Assembly (NCBI RefSeq): GCF_026151205.1
Contig: NC_087081.1
Coordinates: 7,993,246-8,057,245 of the forward strand
DNA: 64,000 nucleotides
Direction: 5' to 3'
From: Bolinopsis microptera
Taxonomy: Eukaryota; Ctenophora; Tentaculata; Lobata; Bolinopsidae
Below the pieces are notes generated by a model. The model was given only the letters and a program-made list of their open reading frames with translations. It did not search any database and had not been told where the DNA came from. A program made the translations under genes and the position numbers. The stretch's first letter is position 1. Every line of letters starts with the position of its first letter. Below, in pieces: positions 1 to 11,234 of the stretch.

Positions 1-169
1 CGACATGAGGATCATGAGACACAATTGTGAATATAAAGATAATATCTGGCTCCACTGCTTTAATCAGACAGGTATGAATCGATTATCTTATCGAATTTTA
101 TTTGAACGCACATTAAGTTCAAAATTATGTTCGTTCACGCAATGTGAAAAAAAAAATAATGTTTTTCAG

Positions 170-3100
170 GGTGCACTGACAGAGACACGAAAACATGGAA
201 ACCTGAACAAAAACATTGTTCCACCGCAAATATCGGTGGATTTTTGAAACAGGTATGCTTCGATAATAGCGAAAAACACTTTTATCACATTTGTGGGAAC
301 ACCAACATATCATATGACCTGAATGAAAAGTTTGACAGAAACAGTGGGTTCTACAAGATGTCCGGTGTTTCTTCTGTGTGTGACAATGACCAGTATGCTT
401 ACCAGGCGTGTGGGTTCAGCATCACAATAACAAGAAACTCACAGTTCATGTGCGGTGGTTACTTTCTTACTGGTAATAAACAAGGAGTAAATAAATTTGT
501 TGAGTGTAACAACGAATGTGAAAATGTTTCAAGCGTAAAAAGGTCAAAGCGTCCTCGTGACAGAGAATCTGACGCAACTGTTTGTAACGACAAGTGCGAT
601 GAGATATTATGTGAAGATGAAAGCAAGTGTAACGGAGTTAAGTACGGGATCCGTTGTTTCGAACATCGTGAACTGACCTATGTGCCTGCATCCCAGATAT
701 GTGACGGTTTTAAGGGTTGTGATAATGGGAAGGATGAGGAGCACTGTGAGATTAATGATAACACAACGCAGACCTGCGTGCGTTTCCGTACAGCCCAGGG
801 TAGCAGAGACCCTATATTCAGCTACACCAGGTGTAGTGTGTTCGATTTAAGACACCATTGGACAGAGCCGTACTGCGCTGAATATCTAGACCAGACAAAC
901 TGCACTGATGTGAACAGAGTGGGCGGTTACTGTTCAATTGGTGGCTTCATGTCCAGCGTATCTAAGTTCGTACTCTGTGACAGTCCACAAGTAAAGTACA
1001 ATCATAAGATGGAACCAGTTTCTATTACTAATCTTTGTGACAATAATCTACATAATGAGTGTTTTTCGCCGTCTGATATTACAAACTGTGTGGTTCACAA
1101 ACACAAACTCTGCGATGGAGTTAGTGATTGCATAGACAATAGTGATGAAGAAGACATTTGTCGTTTTACCACAGTGGGTCATTTCAAATGTAACCGCACT
1201 TTTAATGCAAAAAAATACATGGAAATACCTGTATCTTGGATATTGGATAACAAAACTGATTGTTTAGATGGTGAGGATGAAAAACAGATTGGTTACTGTT
1301 TGGTAAACGGGTCTGTGTCTATCGTCTCAAAGTACGTGATCTGTGACAGTCATTTGAATGAGAGACGAACTCCGTTATGCGACGATAAGTTAGATACTGA
1401 ATGTATCTCCTCGTCTGCTTTTACAGACTGTGTGGTCCACAAACACAGATTTTGTGACGGAGTTTATGACTGTAGTGATGGTAGCGATGAAGCTCACGAT
1501 ATGTGCAGTCGTACTACGTCAGGTTCCTTTAAGTGTGAGCGCATTTTCAGTGCTAAAAAGGACTTGGGGATACCTTTCTCCTGGATATGGGATGACCAAA
1601 CTGATTGTGTTGACGGCAAGGATGAGGAGAGAGAGGATACGTGGAAATCGTGTGGAAAGGAAGAAGAAGGGACGTATAGAGTGGTATTACGAAAGGAAAC
1701 CTGCCAGAACGTATTCATATGCAAAGGATTAAATTACGTTGACTTTGATCACCTTTGTGATCATGTTACCGTAAATTCGTGTCCAATTGAAAATAAGGTC
1801 TGTAGGATTTCGCGTGATTATCCAAAAATCGAAACTTCTACTGGGAAAGAAACTTGTTCAGTGCGGGGTTTGTGTAAATCAAAAAACGTATTTAAAGATA
1901 CAACATGTCATATCAGGGAATTCAAGAGATCATCAGAGGATGTTTTCGGTATCAGAACAATGCTCACTGCTCCCACCTCCAAAGTGGACTGTAGTCTTCT
2001 ATTCGGTGAATATTATGTGTTCTTAAGCTGCATGGATTTGTGTCTAGATTCCACTTGTCCTCTTGAAAATAACAAAATTCACTATGATTCATGTCCGGGC
2101 CAGTATCCTGACCGAGTCTACACTCTCGCAAACAACTCTTACCTGACGTTTGTCACAAAGTCTGAGGCAGGTGGATATGATAATGACTATTTCCAATGTG
2201 CAAACAATAGATGTGTAAAGTACATGCAGGTTTGTAACCTGGTGGACGATTGTGGTGACATGTCAGACGAACTAAATTGTACAAATCACATGGTCTGTGA
2301 AAATACTAAACATCTTCCAGACGCAAAGCAGTCGCTGATTTCTTACTTTCAGAAATGTGACGGGATATTTGATTGTTTTGACCTATCCGATGAATGTAAT
2401 CAGTCTTGTGGTAAACAAATCCTTGGACACTGGTTGTTGAAAGTCAGTTGCTGGCTTTTGGGGATTTTTGCGATCATGTTTAACGGAATAACAGTAACCA
2501 AGGTAGCATTGTCTATCAAAGAATGTAGGACAGGTGGTTTACTGTATACCAGGGTACTTATTTGCCTAATCGGAATAGGTGATTTTCTCATAGGCGTCTA
2601 CTTGATAGCACTCTCTGTCTTCGATAGTGTCATTTACGGACAAAGTTACTGTAGGATTCAAGCAGAATGGTTATCGGGGAACGTTTGTGCTATATTAGGG
2701 GTAATAAGCACAACGGGATCACAGTTTTCCCTTTTTGCTATGACAGTATTGAGTCTCGTAAGGATGTCTGGAATTATAGGCACTTCTTACAAAGGAGGTC
2801 GTTTTACACATGCTAGTAAAAAAGAGCAGACTAAAGCGATTTTAATGGTGTTGGCAATTGTTGCTGCTTCACTCACAATAGCATGTATACCCTTAGTTCC
2901 TGCACTTGAAGATTATTTTGTACAAGGAGTGTTTTATGACCCTAACTACAAGGTCTTCATTGGATTCTCCAACAAAATTAAGAATATCGAGATTATCAGA
3001 GAGTATTATGGTAGGGAAAACATATCTGAAGGGTTAACCTGGAATGAGATTGATGATAAGGTGAACGGAATGTTTAGCCAAGATTACGGTTACATGAGCA

Positions 3101-3801
3101 GAAGTCCTGTTCACTTTTACGGTAATGATGGTATGTGCCTGTTCAAATATTTTGTTCGTCGAGATGATCCAAGAAGAAGCAGAGGATTAACAGATGGTGA
3201 ACAGTTACAAGACACCAAAGGAAATGCGACGGTGTGGCTTATACTGGCACTTAACTTGTTCTGCTTTATCTTAATAGCTATGTCCTACACGGTTATCAGC
3301 ATCAAAAATTCAAAATCGTCAAGGGACTCAGGACAGGACGAAAATCCAGTGAGAGCTCGAGAAAACCGGGAAATACAAATCAAGGTTGCGATTATAATTG
3401 GAACAGATTTCGCTTGTTGGGTGCCATTTATATTCATAAGTGCTCTCCACAATCTTGAATGGATTGATGCTACTTATTGGTACGCTTCCTTTGCGATGAT
3501 TGTGTTACCTATAAACTCAGTCATCAACCCTCTGCTGTATGACAACACTATAAAAGAATTTTTCTTCAATGATGTTGCCAAAACTGTCATATCCTTGCGT
3601 CAGTTAGGATTTACGATTCGTCAGTTCACGATTCGAACAACTGTACAATCTGAGGGTCAAGATATCAAGATGGCGTCCATTGGGACGGCGAGATTAGAGG
3701 AGGTCTGCAAGGGACCTTGTGATGCACCTGCCACTGTAGCTCAAACAATACTACGTGATGATAACATAAATGAAGAAATTACTCCTGCACCGATACGATA
3801 A
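170..3801 (+). CDS. LDLa-repeat class A GPCR (LGR/GRL101-like), 3' exon only
   Basis: This open exon starts after a TTTTTCAG acceptor (162-169, phase 1) and runs about 1210 codons to a TAA, so the 5' exons lie off the window. The ectodomain is Cys-rich with LDL-receptor class A modules; the clearest carry CDGxxDCxDxSDE-type calcium motifs near 1110-1160, 1450-1500, 2195-2280 and 2340-2400. A module of roughly 110 residues is duplicated in tandem (about 1035-1300 and 1378-1640). Seven hydrophobic helices follow (about 2430-2500, 2556-2640, 2680-2760, 2838-2905, 3226-3300, 3382-3450, 3475-3540), ending in a TM7 NPLLYD motif. The loop before TM5 has YGNDGMC, like the YGxNGxC of relaxin-receptor/GRL101-type LGRs. 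I see no leucine-rich repeats. That loop is unusually long (about 105 residues). DRY is replaced by VRM. It is probably a plasma-membrane receptor; its ligand is unknown. Confidence 0.88.
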
Positions 3802-3808
3802 ATTAGAC

Positions 3809-3860
3809 AATAAATGTAGATTTTTGAGTTATCCAAAACGTTTTCTTTTGGGCAAATAAA
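3809..3860 (+). terminator. Poly(A) signals of the GPCR gene
   Basis: Two AATAAA hexamers occur at 3809-3814 and 3855-3860, just after the stop codon at 3801. Either would give a very short 3' UTR. Confidence 0.6.
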
Positions 3861-3912
3861 AGTTTGCAACTTAATTAACTTTAAAAATTTGTATCCTCTG
3901 ATTGGCTGAATT

Positions 3913-4503
3913 GTGTCACGTGTCAAGTTTGAAATGCGTCACATATACACTCTGCATTATAATCATACTTTCAGTCGACCTGACGTACACTGCATCAAAC
4001 GCGAAATGTACCAGTTATCCAAAATTTTAGATCACGAACAGTATATTTCTGGCTCTAAAATTGTCATAATTTCTTCTGGTATAAACGATTTATCTCGCTA
4101 TGACCACCACCACCACTCCCTTTCATGTGATTTTAAAAGAAATATTGATTATCTAATTGAGAAATATCCTAACACGACTTTTATATTTAATTCTTTAGTT
4201 CTCACACGTTTCTCGTGGCTTAATGAGGAGGTTAAGCTTTTTAACAGTTTTATTTTTGAACTAAGCAATAGAGTGTCCAAGCTATGGTTCTTTGACTCGC
4301 ACCATATTTGTACTGTTTTATACCAGAGAAGAGAGGTCATTGTAGATCCTGATGGAAACGGAATCCACCTAACAGTACTGTCCAAGAGAGAGATAGCTCG
4401 CTCTCTTGCTACCTGTGTCAAAGAATTTATGGGGCGCAGCTACTTAATACGAAAACACTGGCCGCTAAGACGGGAGTATGTTTCTTCATTGGGCAGACCT
4501 TAG
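3913..4503 (+). CDS. SGNH-hydrolase-like ORF, probably a transposon remnant
   Basis: This 196-codon intact ORF shows two SGNH/GDSL hydrolase signatures. SSGINDLSRYD resembles block III (GxND), and DPDGNGIHLT resembles block V (DxxH, catalytic Asp and His). The N-terminal block I (GDS with the catalytic Ser) is not visible; the sequence begins near where RHIYT would follow it. It therefore looks 5'-truncated and probably inactive. SGNH domains are known in ORF1 of some CR1/L2 LINEs and in Ngaro-type retrotransposons. Its place between the GPCR 3' end and a MULE and LINE favours a transposon origin. It could also be an independent intronless gene. Confidence 0.5.
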   Translation: MSRVKFEMRHIYTLHYNHTFSRPDVHCIKREMYQLSKILDHEQYISGSKIVIISSGINDLSRYDHHHHSLSCDFKRNIDYLIEKYPNTTFIFNSLVLTRFSWLNEEVKLFNSFIFELSNRVSKLWFFDSHHICTVLYQRREVIVDPDGNGIHLTVLSKREIARSLATCVKEFMGRSYLIRKHWPLRREYVSSLGRP

Positions 4504-4803
4504 AACAGCAATACAATATACAAACATACTACATCGAAAATTTGGACATAATTATTAATCTACTAAGAATCGTACAGTATACGAATCATGTCTTATCTGC
4601 ACCAGCTTGCGGCTAATCGAAATCTTATCTTTACTAATTTGAATCACGTAATCAGACCACTAAGTACATACACTTACAAGTTACAAATACAGAATACAAG
4701 TCACATTCACATTTCACATACTTCAATTAACTTTTTAAACTTATTCCCACAGAATAACACTTAACTGAATTGATTTCTCTAGTTAAGAGCTGAAGTTAGG
4801 GAC
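4504..4803. other. Short gap without a recognised gene
   Basis: AT-rich sequence between the SGNH-like ORF and the MULE left end. I see no ORF or clear repeat. Confidence 0.5.
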
Positions 4804-6198
4804 CCGGACAGAGTGATTGTAGGACTGAATCCCTACCGGACGGAATCACTACCACCCAAATATCACTACTGGTAGTGATTCAGTCCGGTAGTGATTCAGT
4901 CCTGAAATATACCTCAATCCCTATCAGTTGATCTTAGTTCACTAGTCTAATATCATGACGTGATCTGAGCCGGTGCTCTCATGGAGTGCTTGCTATGGGG
5001 CCTGTCAGACATGTGATCCACAGACTTACGTACGCAACGAGGAGCCCTAACGAGAACTGGTTCGGATCAAGTCATCCATAATGACCTGCTATACGACAAT
5101 ACAGTGATGTGAACCTTCACATGCTCGGTATCTCAATCAGCTAGCGGGAATAATATATAAACCCGCAACGCCTGTGTTTATCTTATACCACTATGTCTTC
5201 CTCATCCATCGAGTTTATTCCTGGCAGAAAGAAAGGCAGCCGCAACGTCCTCTACGATGGTCACCTCTACCACCTTAACAGAAAGAGGGAAGACAAGACC
5301 TGTTGTTGCAGACTCTGTCGCTGGACTATCCTTCGAAGCCTCGTCCCGGCTCAACTGTGATCCCAAGTCCTTGGCACGACTAGTCAGACGAGCCAGAATG
5401 GCAGCCTACTCCCATCCTGTCAACCCCATCTCCTTAGAAGACCTGGTGATTCCTCCTAACTACCTGACCTCTCCCGGTGGTGACACTATGTTGCTCTGGG
5501 ACTCCTCCTACGACACCAACACCAGAAGATCTATCCTCCTTGGTACTGCAGACAACATCAACATCATCTATCAGTCAGATCACCTCGTCGTGGATGGAAC
5601 CTTTAAGACCTCTCCAGACCTGTTTCCACTTCAAACAGTCCTTGTGGAGACACCTGCAGAGCGAGGGACTTGCTGCTGACTACTCTATCGACAACTCTCC
5701 TATCAGAAAGTCCTTCATGCAGATTGGAGCTCTCCCCTTCGTTCCAGTCAGTGATGTGGACCAGGCGTGGCGGCTTCTCAAACCTTCTCTTCCTGCTGAG
5801 ATGACTGCCTTCGCAAGATACTTTGAGTCGACATGGATCTAAGATTTTGGGTTAATGCTTTAATGTTTACTTATTATTGTGTGATTTAAATTACTGTATC
5901 AGTATATTATCTATTATTCTTTGACCAAATTTCTGCTTAGTCAATTATCACGAAAAATCTAATAATAATTAACAAAAAATAAAATAATTAACTAATGAAA
6001 TACGAATAATTATGCCTTTATTGCAAAGTTCAGTAGGGATCACATCAAAGTGGTTAGGTTTAGATATTAGCGGTAGTGATTCAGTCCGGTAGTGATTCAG
6101 TCCTAAAATATACCTCAATCCCTACCAATAGTGATTGGTAGTGATTCAGTCCGTTAGGGATTCAGTCATGTAGTGATTCGGTCCGTTCACCGGACAGA
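4804..6198 (+). mobile_element. Decayed MULE-type DNA transposon with repeat-built TIRs
   Basis: Both ends are built from a repeated 16-20 bp motif (GGTAGTGATTCAGTCC) in opposite orientations, at about 4820-4905 and 6069-6185. The segment between holds pieces of a FLYWCH/MULE transposase. A 9-bp direct repeat CCGGACAGA flanks the element at 4804-4812 and 6190-6198, and 9 bp is the usual MULE target duplication. The outermost bases of the two ends align poorly, so exact termini are uncertain. At 1.4 kb it is too short to be autonomous. Confidence 0.65.
5193..5842 (+). pseudogene. FLYWCH zinc finger plus MULE transposase remnant
   Basis: ATG at 5193 opens a short FLYWCH-like segment (FIPGRKKGSRNVLYDGHLY, then CCCRLC) that stops near 5359. 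The homology continues in another frame (5257-5679), which includes the MULE-like DHLVVDGTFKTSPDLFPLQT. It then moves to a third frame ending in ALPFVPVSDVDQAW and ARYFESTWI, typical of the region after the MULE catalytic domain. The central DDE core is missing. The copy is thus frameshifted at least twice and internally deleted, so no functional protein is expected. Confidence 0.65.
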
Positions 6199-6371
6199 TT
6201 GTTCACAAAACCTCGCACGTTTTCTCACTCTTCCCTGGCCCCATTTTCTTGGCTCACTCATCTGGAGTAGATACTTTCAGTAACTGTTTTTCCGTGTACT
6301 TTATTATATATTAATATACAGTAGCAAACCTATATCTACATTTAAACAAGAGTATCATTTACAGCCAAAAA

Positions 6372-7010
6372 ATGGTAGTTATCCGAAGTAGTAAAAATAG
6401 CTGTAAGGCCTGTACAAAGCGCCTAGTCTCACACAAGATAAGCATCACTTGTAGTATCTGTTATATGACATATCACCCAAAATGTGCTCACCTAACACCT
6501 AGCGACATAACTGAACTTACTGGAGAATGGTCTTGCTACAGCTGCATTTCAGAAATTCTTCCAGTGGGCGCCGTCATGCCTCTATTACCATCACGGCCTA
6601 TACAAATCCCAGTCTCCAATAAACGAGAAAAATGTCACACTTGCACAAAAATTGGGAATGTAAGACAAATGACCAAATGTTGCTACTGTGACAACCTATC
6701 CCACACAAGATGTTCTGCTGGCTCAACAGGCTGCAAAGAATGCTTGAGAAAAATTTTCCCAGCATATGATGTCTCCATTAGACAGCTTCACATGATAAAT
6801 CTCAGTAACACTATTAGGTTTAACCCCTTTAATCGCGACCACCTATCAAATCAAATAGGTGATCGTGATGATACTGATGCTGATTTGAATCCATGGGAAA
6901 CAACGTCTACAGCTGCATTGATCAATACACAAAATACGACGTTCTCTGCTTCAATGAAACAAATTGTAACACGGAATGTTTGCCTTTTCAGGGAGAGGAG
7001 CTCGAACTAG
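6372..7010 (+). CDS. LINE ORF1-like protein with two PHD/RING-type zinc fingers
   Basis: This 212-codon ORF has a PHD-like Cys/His finger near residues 11-60 (CKAC, then CSIC, HPKC, WSCYSC). A second Cys-rich finger follows near 86-126 (CHTC, CCYC, HTRC, CKEC). PHD fingers occur in some jockey/CR1-type LINE proteins and may bind chromatin or nucleic acid. The 3' part overlaps the next ORF by 118 nt in a different frame. The acidic linker before the overlap (GDRDDTDADLNPW) looks like the normal lead-in to the endonuclease domain, so the two ORFs may originally have been one. Confidence 0.7.
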   Translation: MVVIRSSKNSCKACTKRLVSHKISITCSICYMTYHPKCAHLTPSDITELTGEWSCYSCISEILPVGAVMPLLPSRPIQIPVSNKREKCHTCTKIGNVRQMTKCCYCDNLSHTRCSAGSTGCKECLRKIFPAYDVSIRQLHMINLSNTIRFNPFNRDHLSNQIGDRDDTDADLNPWETTSTAALINTQNTTFSASMKQIVTRNVCLFRERSSN

Positions 7011-9787
7011 ACGGTTTCTATCCACCGTATGTTCAGACTCCCGCCAGAGCGTCAAATCGTGGTGGAGGATTAGTTATATATGTTAACAAAAAACTATGTG
7101 AATTATCTGACATAAACGTTAAGAGCGCTCTATGTTGCCACGATAATCCTAAGATAGGAGAATTCTTGGTTGCAGAACTTACCTTGAAAGGGCACAAAAA
7201 CGCGTTAATCTGTAATATATATCGCTCTCAAAGTGGGGATTTGAATGGTTTCCTTGAACAATTAAAAATTTTCCTCCGTAACTTAGCAAGACATCGAAAT
7301 GTCTTGCGAAAAAATATCATACTGGCCGGTGATACTAACATAGACCTACTAGATTACGGGAGAATAGACTCTGTCACTAAGTATGTGGACACTCTAGCAG
7401 AGCATGGGTTCGCTCCTGTGATATCTAGACCAACTAGAGTCACAGATCACAGTGCGACAATCATTGACCATATTTTCGTCAATAATTGCCACGCTGTTAC
7501 AAAATCGGGAGTAATTTCTGAGTCAATCTCTGACCACTTGGCAACTTTTGTCACAATCATGGTTGATCAGAATAGGCTCAGTTGTAAACTTCAAGAAGAT
7601 ACAACAGAAATGTCTTCTCGAGTAATAAACGATGACAGTATCCAAAAGTTCGAGAACGACATTTCTGCGGTAGACTGGAACTTGGTTAATAACTATGATT
7701 CTGTAGATGAAAAATTTGAGGCTTTCGATAAAAAATATAGTGAACTATACGACCGAAATTTCCCAATTAAGGCAAAAAAGAGTAAACCAGGCCGCCGTAA
7801 AAACACAAAGCCGTGGATCCAAGAATGGTTACGGTGCGCTTGTGATCGCAAAAATAAATTTTATGAAGATTTTGTCACAAACCCGACCACTGAAAATGAT
7901 ATTAGGTACAAGAAGATGAAGAAATTTGTGAATAAACACGTGGATAAGGCCAAAAACAAATATTACAACGCGTACTTTACAAAATATTCTAGCGACAGCA
8001 GAAAACAATGGCAAATGGTTAATAACTTGTTAAACAGAAAGAAAAAAGGCAAAATTAAGATAAACAAAATTAAATATAATGGGAGCGAGATAACAGATTC
8101 TCAGCAAATTGCGAATAGCTTCAATGACTATTTCTGCAATATAGCTGAGACTCTTAAGAGAGAAAATGGTCTCGTATGCTCTGAGGGCAGGACTATCGTA
8201 ACAGAAACTCAAGATAGCAAATGCCAGCGGAGCATGAATCTAGAAGATTCGTCCGCATCAGAAATAATTGAAATAGTTAAGGGTTTGAAGATTAAGTCGA
8301 CTTCTGATATGAGTATACTTCCCCTGAAAAAAGTGAGCAATATACTTGCACCAGTGCTTAGCTGCCTAGTCTCTGCGTCTCTACATCAGGGGAAGTTTCC
8401 GCATAAATTGAAAATCGCGAAAGTAGTTCCACTTCACAAAAGTGGGTCACGTGCTGAAGTTTCAAACTATCGACCTATCTCATTACTCTCATGTTTCTCA
8501 AAAATCTTTGAAAAAATTATGCAAGCGCGACTATTAGATCACTTAAAGACAGAGAAAATCCTATTTGACTCTCAATACGGATTTCGGGCTGGGCACAGCT
8601 GCGAACATGCTTTACTAGAAGCCCAAAACCATATTCACAGGGCACTAGAAAAAAAGCAGGTCACAGCACTGCTTCTATTGGACTACAGCAAGGCCTTTGA
8701 CATGGTTGACAGCAGTATTCTTCTGAGAAAACTTGAGCACTATGGAGTTCGGGGGTTGACTTTATCTTGGTTTCACTCATATCTAACCGATAGAGAGCAA
8801 TACGTGAGCGTCAACAACTGCAAGTCCTCTCACCTCAAACTTAACTACGGAGTACCACAGGGCTCCATTCTCGGACCAATTCTGTTCATAATCTACATCA
8901 ACGACCTTCCTCAGATTATTAATTTAGCTAAACATATTTATTTCGCTGACGACGCAAACCTAATAATAAGTACAGATACATTTGAACAACTTAATGCATT
9001 GGTGAATGAGATTCTGACTTTGATAATTGATTGGGCTACTAATAACGGGCTTAAATTAAATGCTAGCAAAACTAAATATATGATCTTTACAAATAAAGAA
9101 ACTAAGGATATAGAAATCTACATGGGAGGTGAGCGACTAAAGCAAAGTTATCACGAAAAGTTTCTTGGCGTGATCATTGATACTAAGCTAAATTGGGCCC
9201 ACCACATTAGACATTTAGCCACTAAAGTATCTAGAAATGCGGGTATTCTCTACAAACTCAAAGGCTCAGTACCTAACAAAGCACTCAAGTTGATATACAA
9301 CAGCTTTGTTCAGTCTCACTTGTACTACTGCTGCACAGTTTGGGGAACAAGATCGCTAAACTCCGTTAAAAGAGTCTTCTCGGCCCAGAAAAAGGGCATT
9401 CGCGCTGCAGATAACCAATACCACCGCTATTTTTATGACAAAGATCTGAATAGCACACCTTCACACACAAAGGAAATTTTCAATAAACTAGAAGTATTAG
9501 CTTTACCGAACGTGATAGCTAAATGTATATTATGCTTAATGCACAAAGTTTATTCTAACACTGCACCACCAAATATTATAAGAATGTTCACTGTTTCAAA
9601 CTTAAACGCACCTAGAAGAGAACCTGAGTTCTTTGCAGTACCATTTAACCGTTTATGTAATTCAGACAAGAGCATTTCTTACATTGGGCCTAAGTTATAT
9701 AACCAAACAGTCAACATTATTAACAATAGGTTGGTTCAAAAAAACCAAAATTTCTCAAATTTTGCTGAGTATAAGCTCAAACTTTGA
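6893..9787 (+). CDS. LINE endonuclease-reverse transcriptase
   Basis: This 964-codon uninterrupted ORF has an N-terminal APE-like endonuclease: FNETN with the catalytic Glu, AGDTNIDLLDY, and SDHLATF near residue 230. The reverse transcriptase (about 510-790) shows VVPLHKSG, NYRPISLLS, LLDYSKAFDMVD, YGVPQGSILGP and the catalytic YFADDANL. The first endonuclease motif (strand with catalytic Asn) is missing before FNETN, where this ORF overlaps the PHD ORF out of frame. That suggests an internal deletion plus frameshift, so the copy is probably dead although the RT is intact. It acts in target-primed reverse transcription. Confidence 0.85.
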   Translation: MGNNVYSCIDQYTKYDVLCFNETNCNTECLPFQGEELELDGFYPPYVQTPARASNRGGGLVIYVNKKLCELSDINVKSALCCHDNPKIGEFLVAELTLKGHKNALICNIYRSQSGDLNGFLEQLKIFLRNLARHRNVLRKNIILAGDTNIDLLDYGRIDSVTKYVDTLAEHGFAPVISRPTRVTDHSATIIDHIFVNNCHAVTKSGVISESISDHLATFVTIMVDQNRLSCKLQEDTTEMSSRVINDDSIQKFENDISAVDWNLVNNYDSVDEKFEAFDKKYSELYDRNFPIKAKKSKPGRRKNTKPWIQEWLRCACDRKNKFYEDFVTNPTTENDIRYKKMKKFVNKHVDKAKNKYYNAYFTKYSSDSRKQWQMVNNLLNRKKKGKIKINKIKYNGSEITDSQQIANSFNDYFCNIAETLKRENGLVCSEGRTIVTETQDSKCQRSMNLEDSSASEIIEIVKGLKIKSTSDMSILPLKKVSNILAPVLSCLVSASLHQGKFPHKLKIAKVVPLHKSGSRAEVSNYRPISLLSCFSKIFEKIMQARLLDHLKTEKILFDSQYGFRAGHSCEHALLEAQNHIHRALEKKQVTALLLLDYSKAFDMVDSSILLRKLEHYGVRGLTLSWFHSYLTDREQYVSVNNCKSSHLKLNYGVPQGSILGPILFIIYINDLPQIINLAKHIYFADDANLIISTDTFEQLNALVNEILTLIIDWATNNGLKLNASKTKYMIFTNKETKDIEIYMGGERLKQSYHEKFLGVIIDTKLNWAHHIRHLATKVSRNAGILYKLKGSVPNKALKLIYNSFVQSHLYYCCTVWGTRSLNSVKRVFSAQKKGIRAADNQYHRYFYDKDLNSTPSHTKEIFNKLEVLALPNVIAKCILCLMHKVYSNTAPPNIIRMFTVSNLNAPRREPEFFAVPFNRLCNSDKSISYIGPKLYNQTVNIINNRLVQKNQNFSNFAEYKLKL

Positions 9788-10345
9788 TCCCATGGCTAAA
9801 ACACCCCCAAAAAATTTTTTTTGGTCCAACTCGTCTGGGATGGGACTGCACATGCCACGCCCTAATTTTTTGAGGTTCTTATACAGGTAAAATTCTTAAA
9901 ATTGCCGTTTTTGACCTTTAAACTTCTAGATAGTGTCCCGAAAGCAATGGAGTGTAATATAAATGTGATAAAAAGGTTAACTTTAGTCAAGGTCTCATGT
10001 CTCTACGACCTTAGCATCAACATGTCTCTGCGCCTCCATTTTAAGGCGCGGTCGCGTCTCAACCATTGCTCAGTAAAGGTCGTAGAGACATGAGACTTCA
10101 ACTAAAGTTAACCTTTTCCTACCATTTATATTAGAGTAGCACAGATTCAAAGCTCTAAACACATTCCTTTATCCTTAAAACGACGATCATATGAATTTTG
10201 CCTGTAAAAGTTGATATCTTGATGTCAATTAACATCGTAAGCTTTTGAAATTAAGATTAATTAAATGAGTCATAATTCTTCACACAATATTTACACACAA
10301 TATGAAAATATAAATACAGGAAGTCTTTCTTGGATTCGACATTGA
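9729..10345 (+). repeat. Left arm of large inverted repeat (LINE 3' end)
   Basis: This region, from the last codons of the LINE ORF through its 3' UTR, is repeated in reverse complement at 11235-11857 with only scattered mismatches by eye. It contains a long internal hairpin (9971-10117). Confidence 0.85.
9971..10117. repeat. Long hairpin in the LINE 3' UTR
   Basis: AAAAGGTTAACTTTAGT at the left pairs with its near-complement at the right, and GTCTCATGTCTCTACGACC pairs with GGTCGTAGAGACATGAGAC. This leaves a GC-rich loop near 10030-10070. The same hairpin occurs in the inverted copy (about 11465-11612). Confidence 0.8.
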
Positions 10346-11234
10346 ACTTTTCTCGGTCCCTGCACTGGAAAGTGGAACTGATCCTTTAGGTTTAAAGAAG
10401 TCAGCAGGTTCTGATTTAGGTACCCTGGTTTTCGGATCGCCTTGTCTTCACAAGCAAGCTGTCTAATCTTCGTTGCCAAAAAGAATTTGTTGCCAGAGGA
10501 ATATTTTCGTCAAACTAGGATTTAAATGAGGTCCTTATAATTTCTTTATGACTCGTCAGCTATAGGATAAGCATTGATGAGGTCCAATAATTCCTTCATA
10601 GCTCGTCACTGACAGGATCATTATCAACGATATCCAATGATTCCTTCATAGCTCGTCACTGACAGGGTCACCGATCACTATTAATAAGGTCTGATGATTT
10701 CTTCTTGACTAACGAGGTACAATAATCTCTTACTGATACGTCAAGCCAAGTTAAGTAAATAACTATAAATATCCAAGCATTAGCTAACAAAATAGCATCT
10801 GGTTCTAATTCCTTTACCAAGTTATCAGTAATGGATCTAAATTAATCTTTTCTGTAAACTGATCTTCTTAAAGCTGAAGGACTGATTCCCTCTCCAGTCC
10901 CCAAGATGGGGAATATTTGTTAAATTATTGTAGGATTCATGAAGAGGGGAAATTCTCCACGGTATGCTTGCGTTCTTCTGTAGGATGATGCCATAGCTGC
11001 CATATTCCCAATACTCGAACAGCTCGTTCTCGACAGTGACAACAGCAGTATACAAATTCACAAACTGCTCATTCATAAACATAAGGCTCCGGAATGCGAC
11101 TTCATTTTAAGAGAGCTTGGAAGAGGGCGAATTCCCCCAGTAATGTTTGTTTTCACTAGCATTGTAATGCAAGAAATTTTGCAACGCAATGCAACCAACG
11201 AAGTTGTTCTTACCTCTGACAGTTCCAGGGTGTG
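10346..11234. other. Spacer between inverted LINE ends, with degenerate tandem repeats
   Basis: No credible coding region. About three imperfect units of roughly 65-70 bp, containing TTCCTTCATAGCTCGTCACT, lie at 10525-10690. The rest is unremarkable. Confidence 0.5.

Larger units (their letters stand above)
6372..10345 (+). mobile_element. Non-LTR retrotransposon (jockey/CR1-type LINE with PHD finger ORF)
   Basis: The element has a PHD-finger ORF, an overlapping endonuclease-reverse transcriptase ORF and a 3' UTR of about 550 bp. The 3' UTR is defined because the same sequence, with the last roughly 20 codons of ORF2, recurs inverted at 11235-11857. The 5' end is not defined; sequence from about 6200 may belong to the element. 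I identified no poly(A) tail or target duplication. Confidence 0.75.

Noticed and set aside
5-247. 80-codon ORF at the left edge
   Set aside because: It crosses the TTTTTCAG acceptor in a frame different from the GPCR; the upstream part is probably intron.
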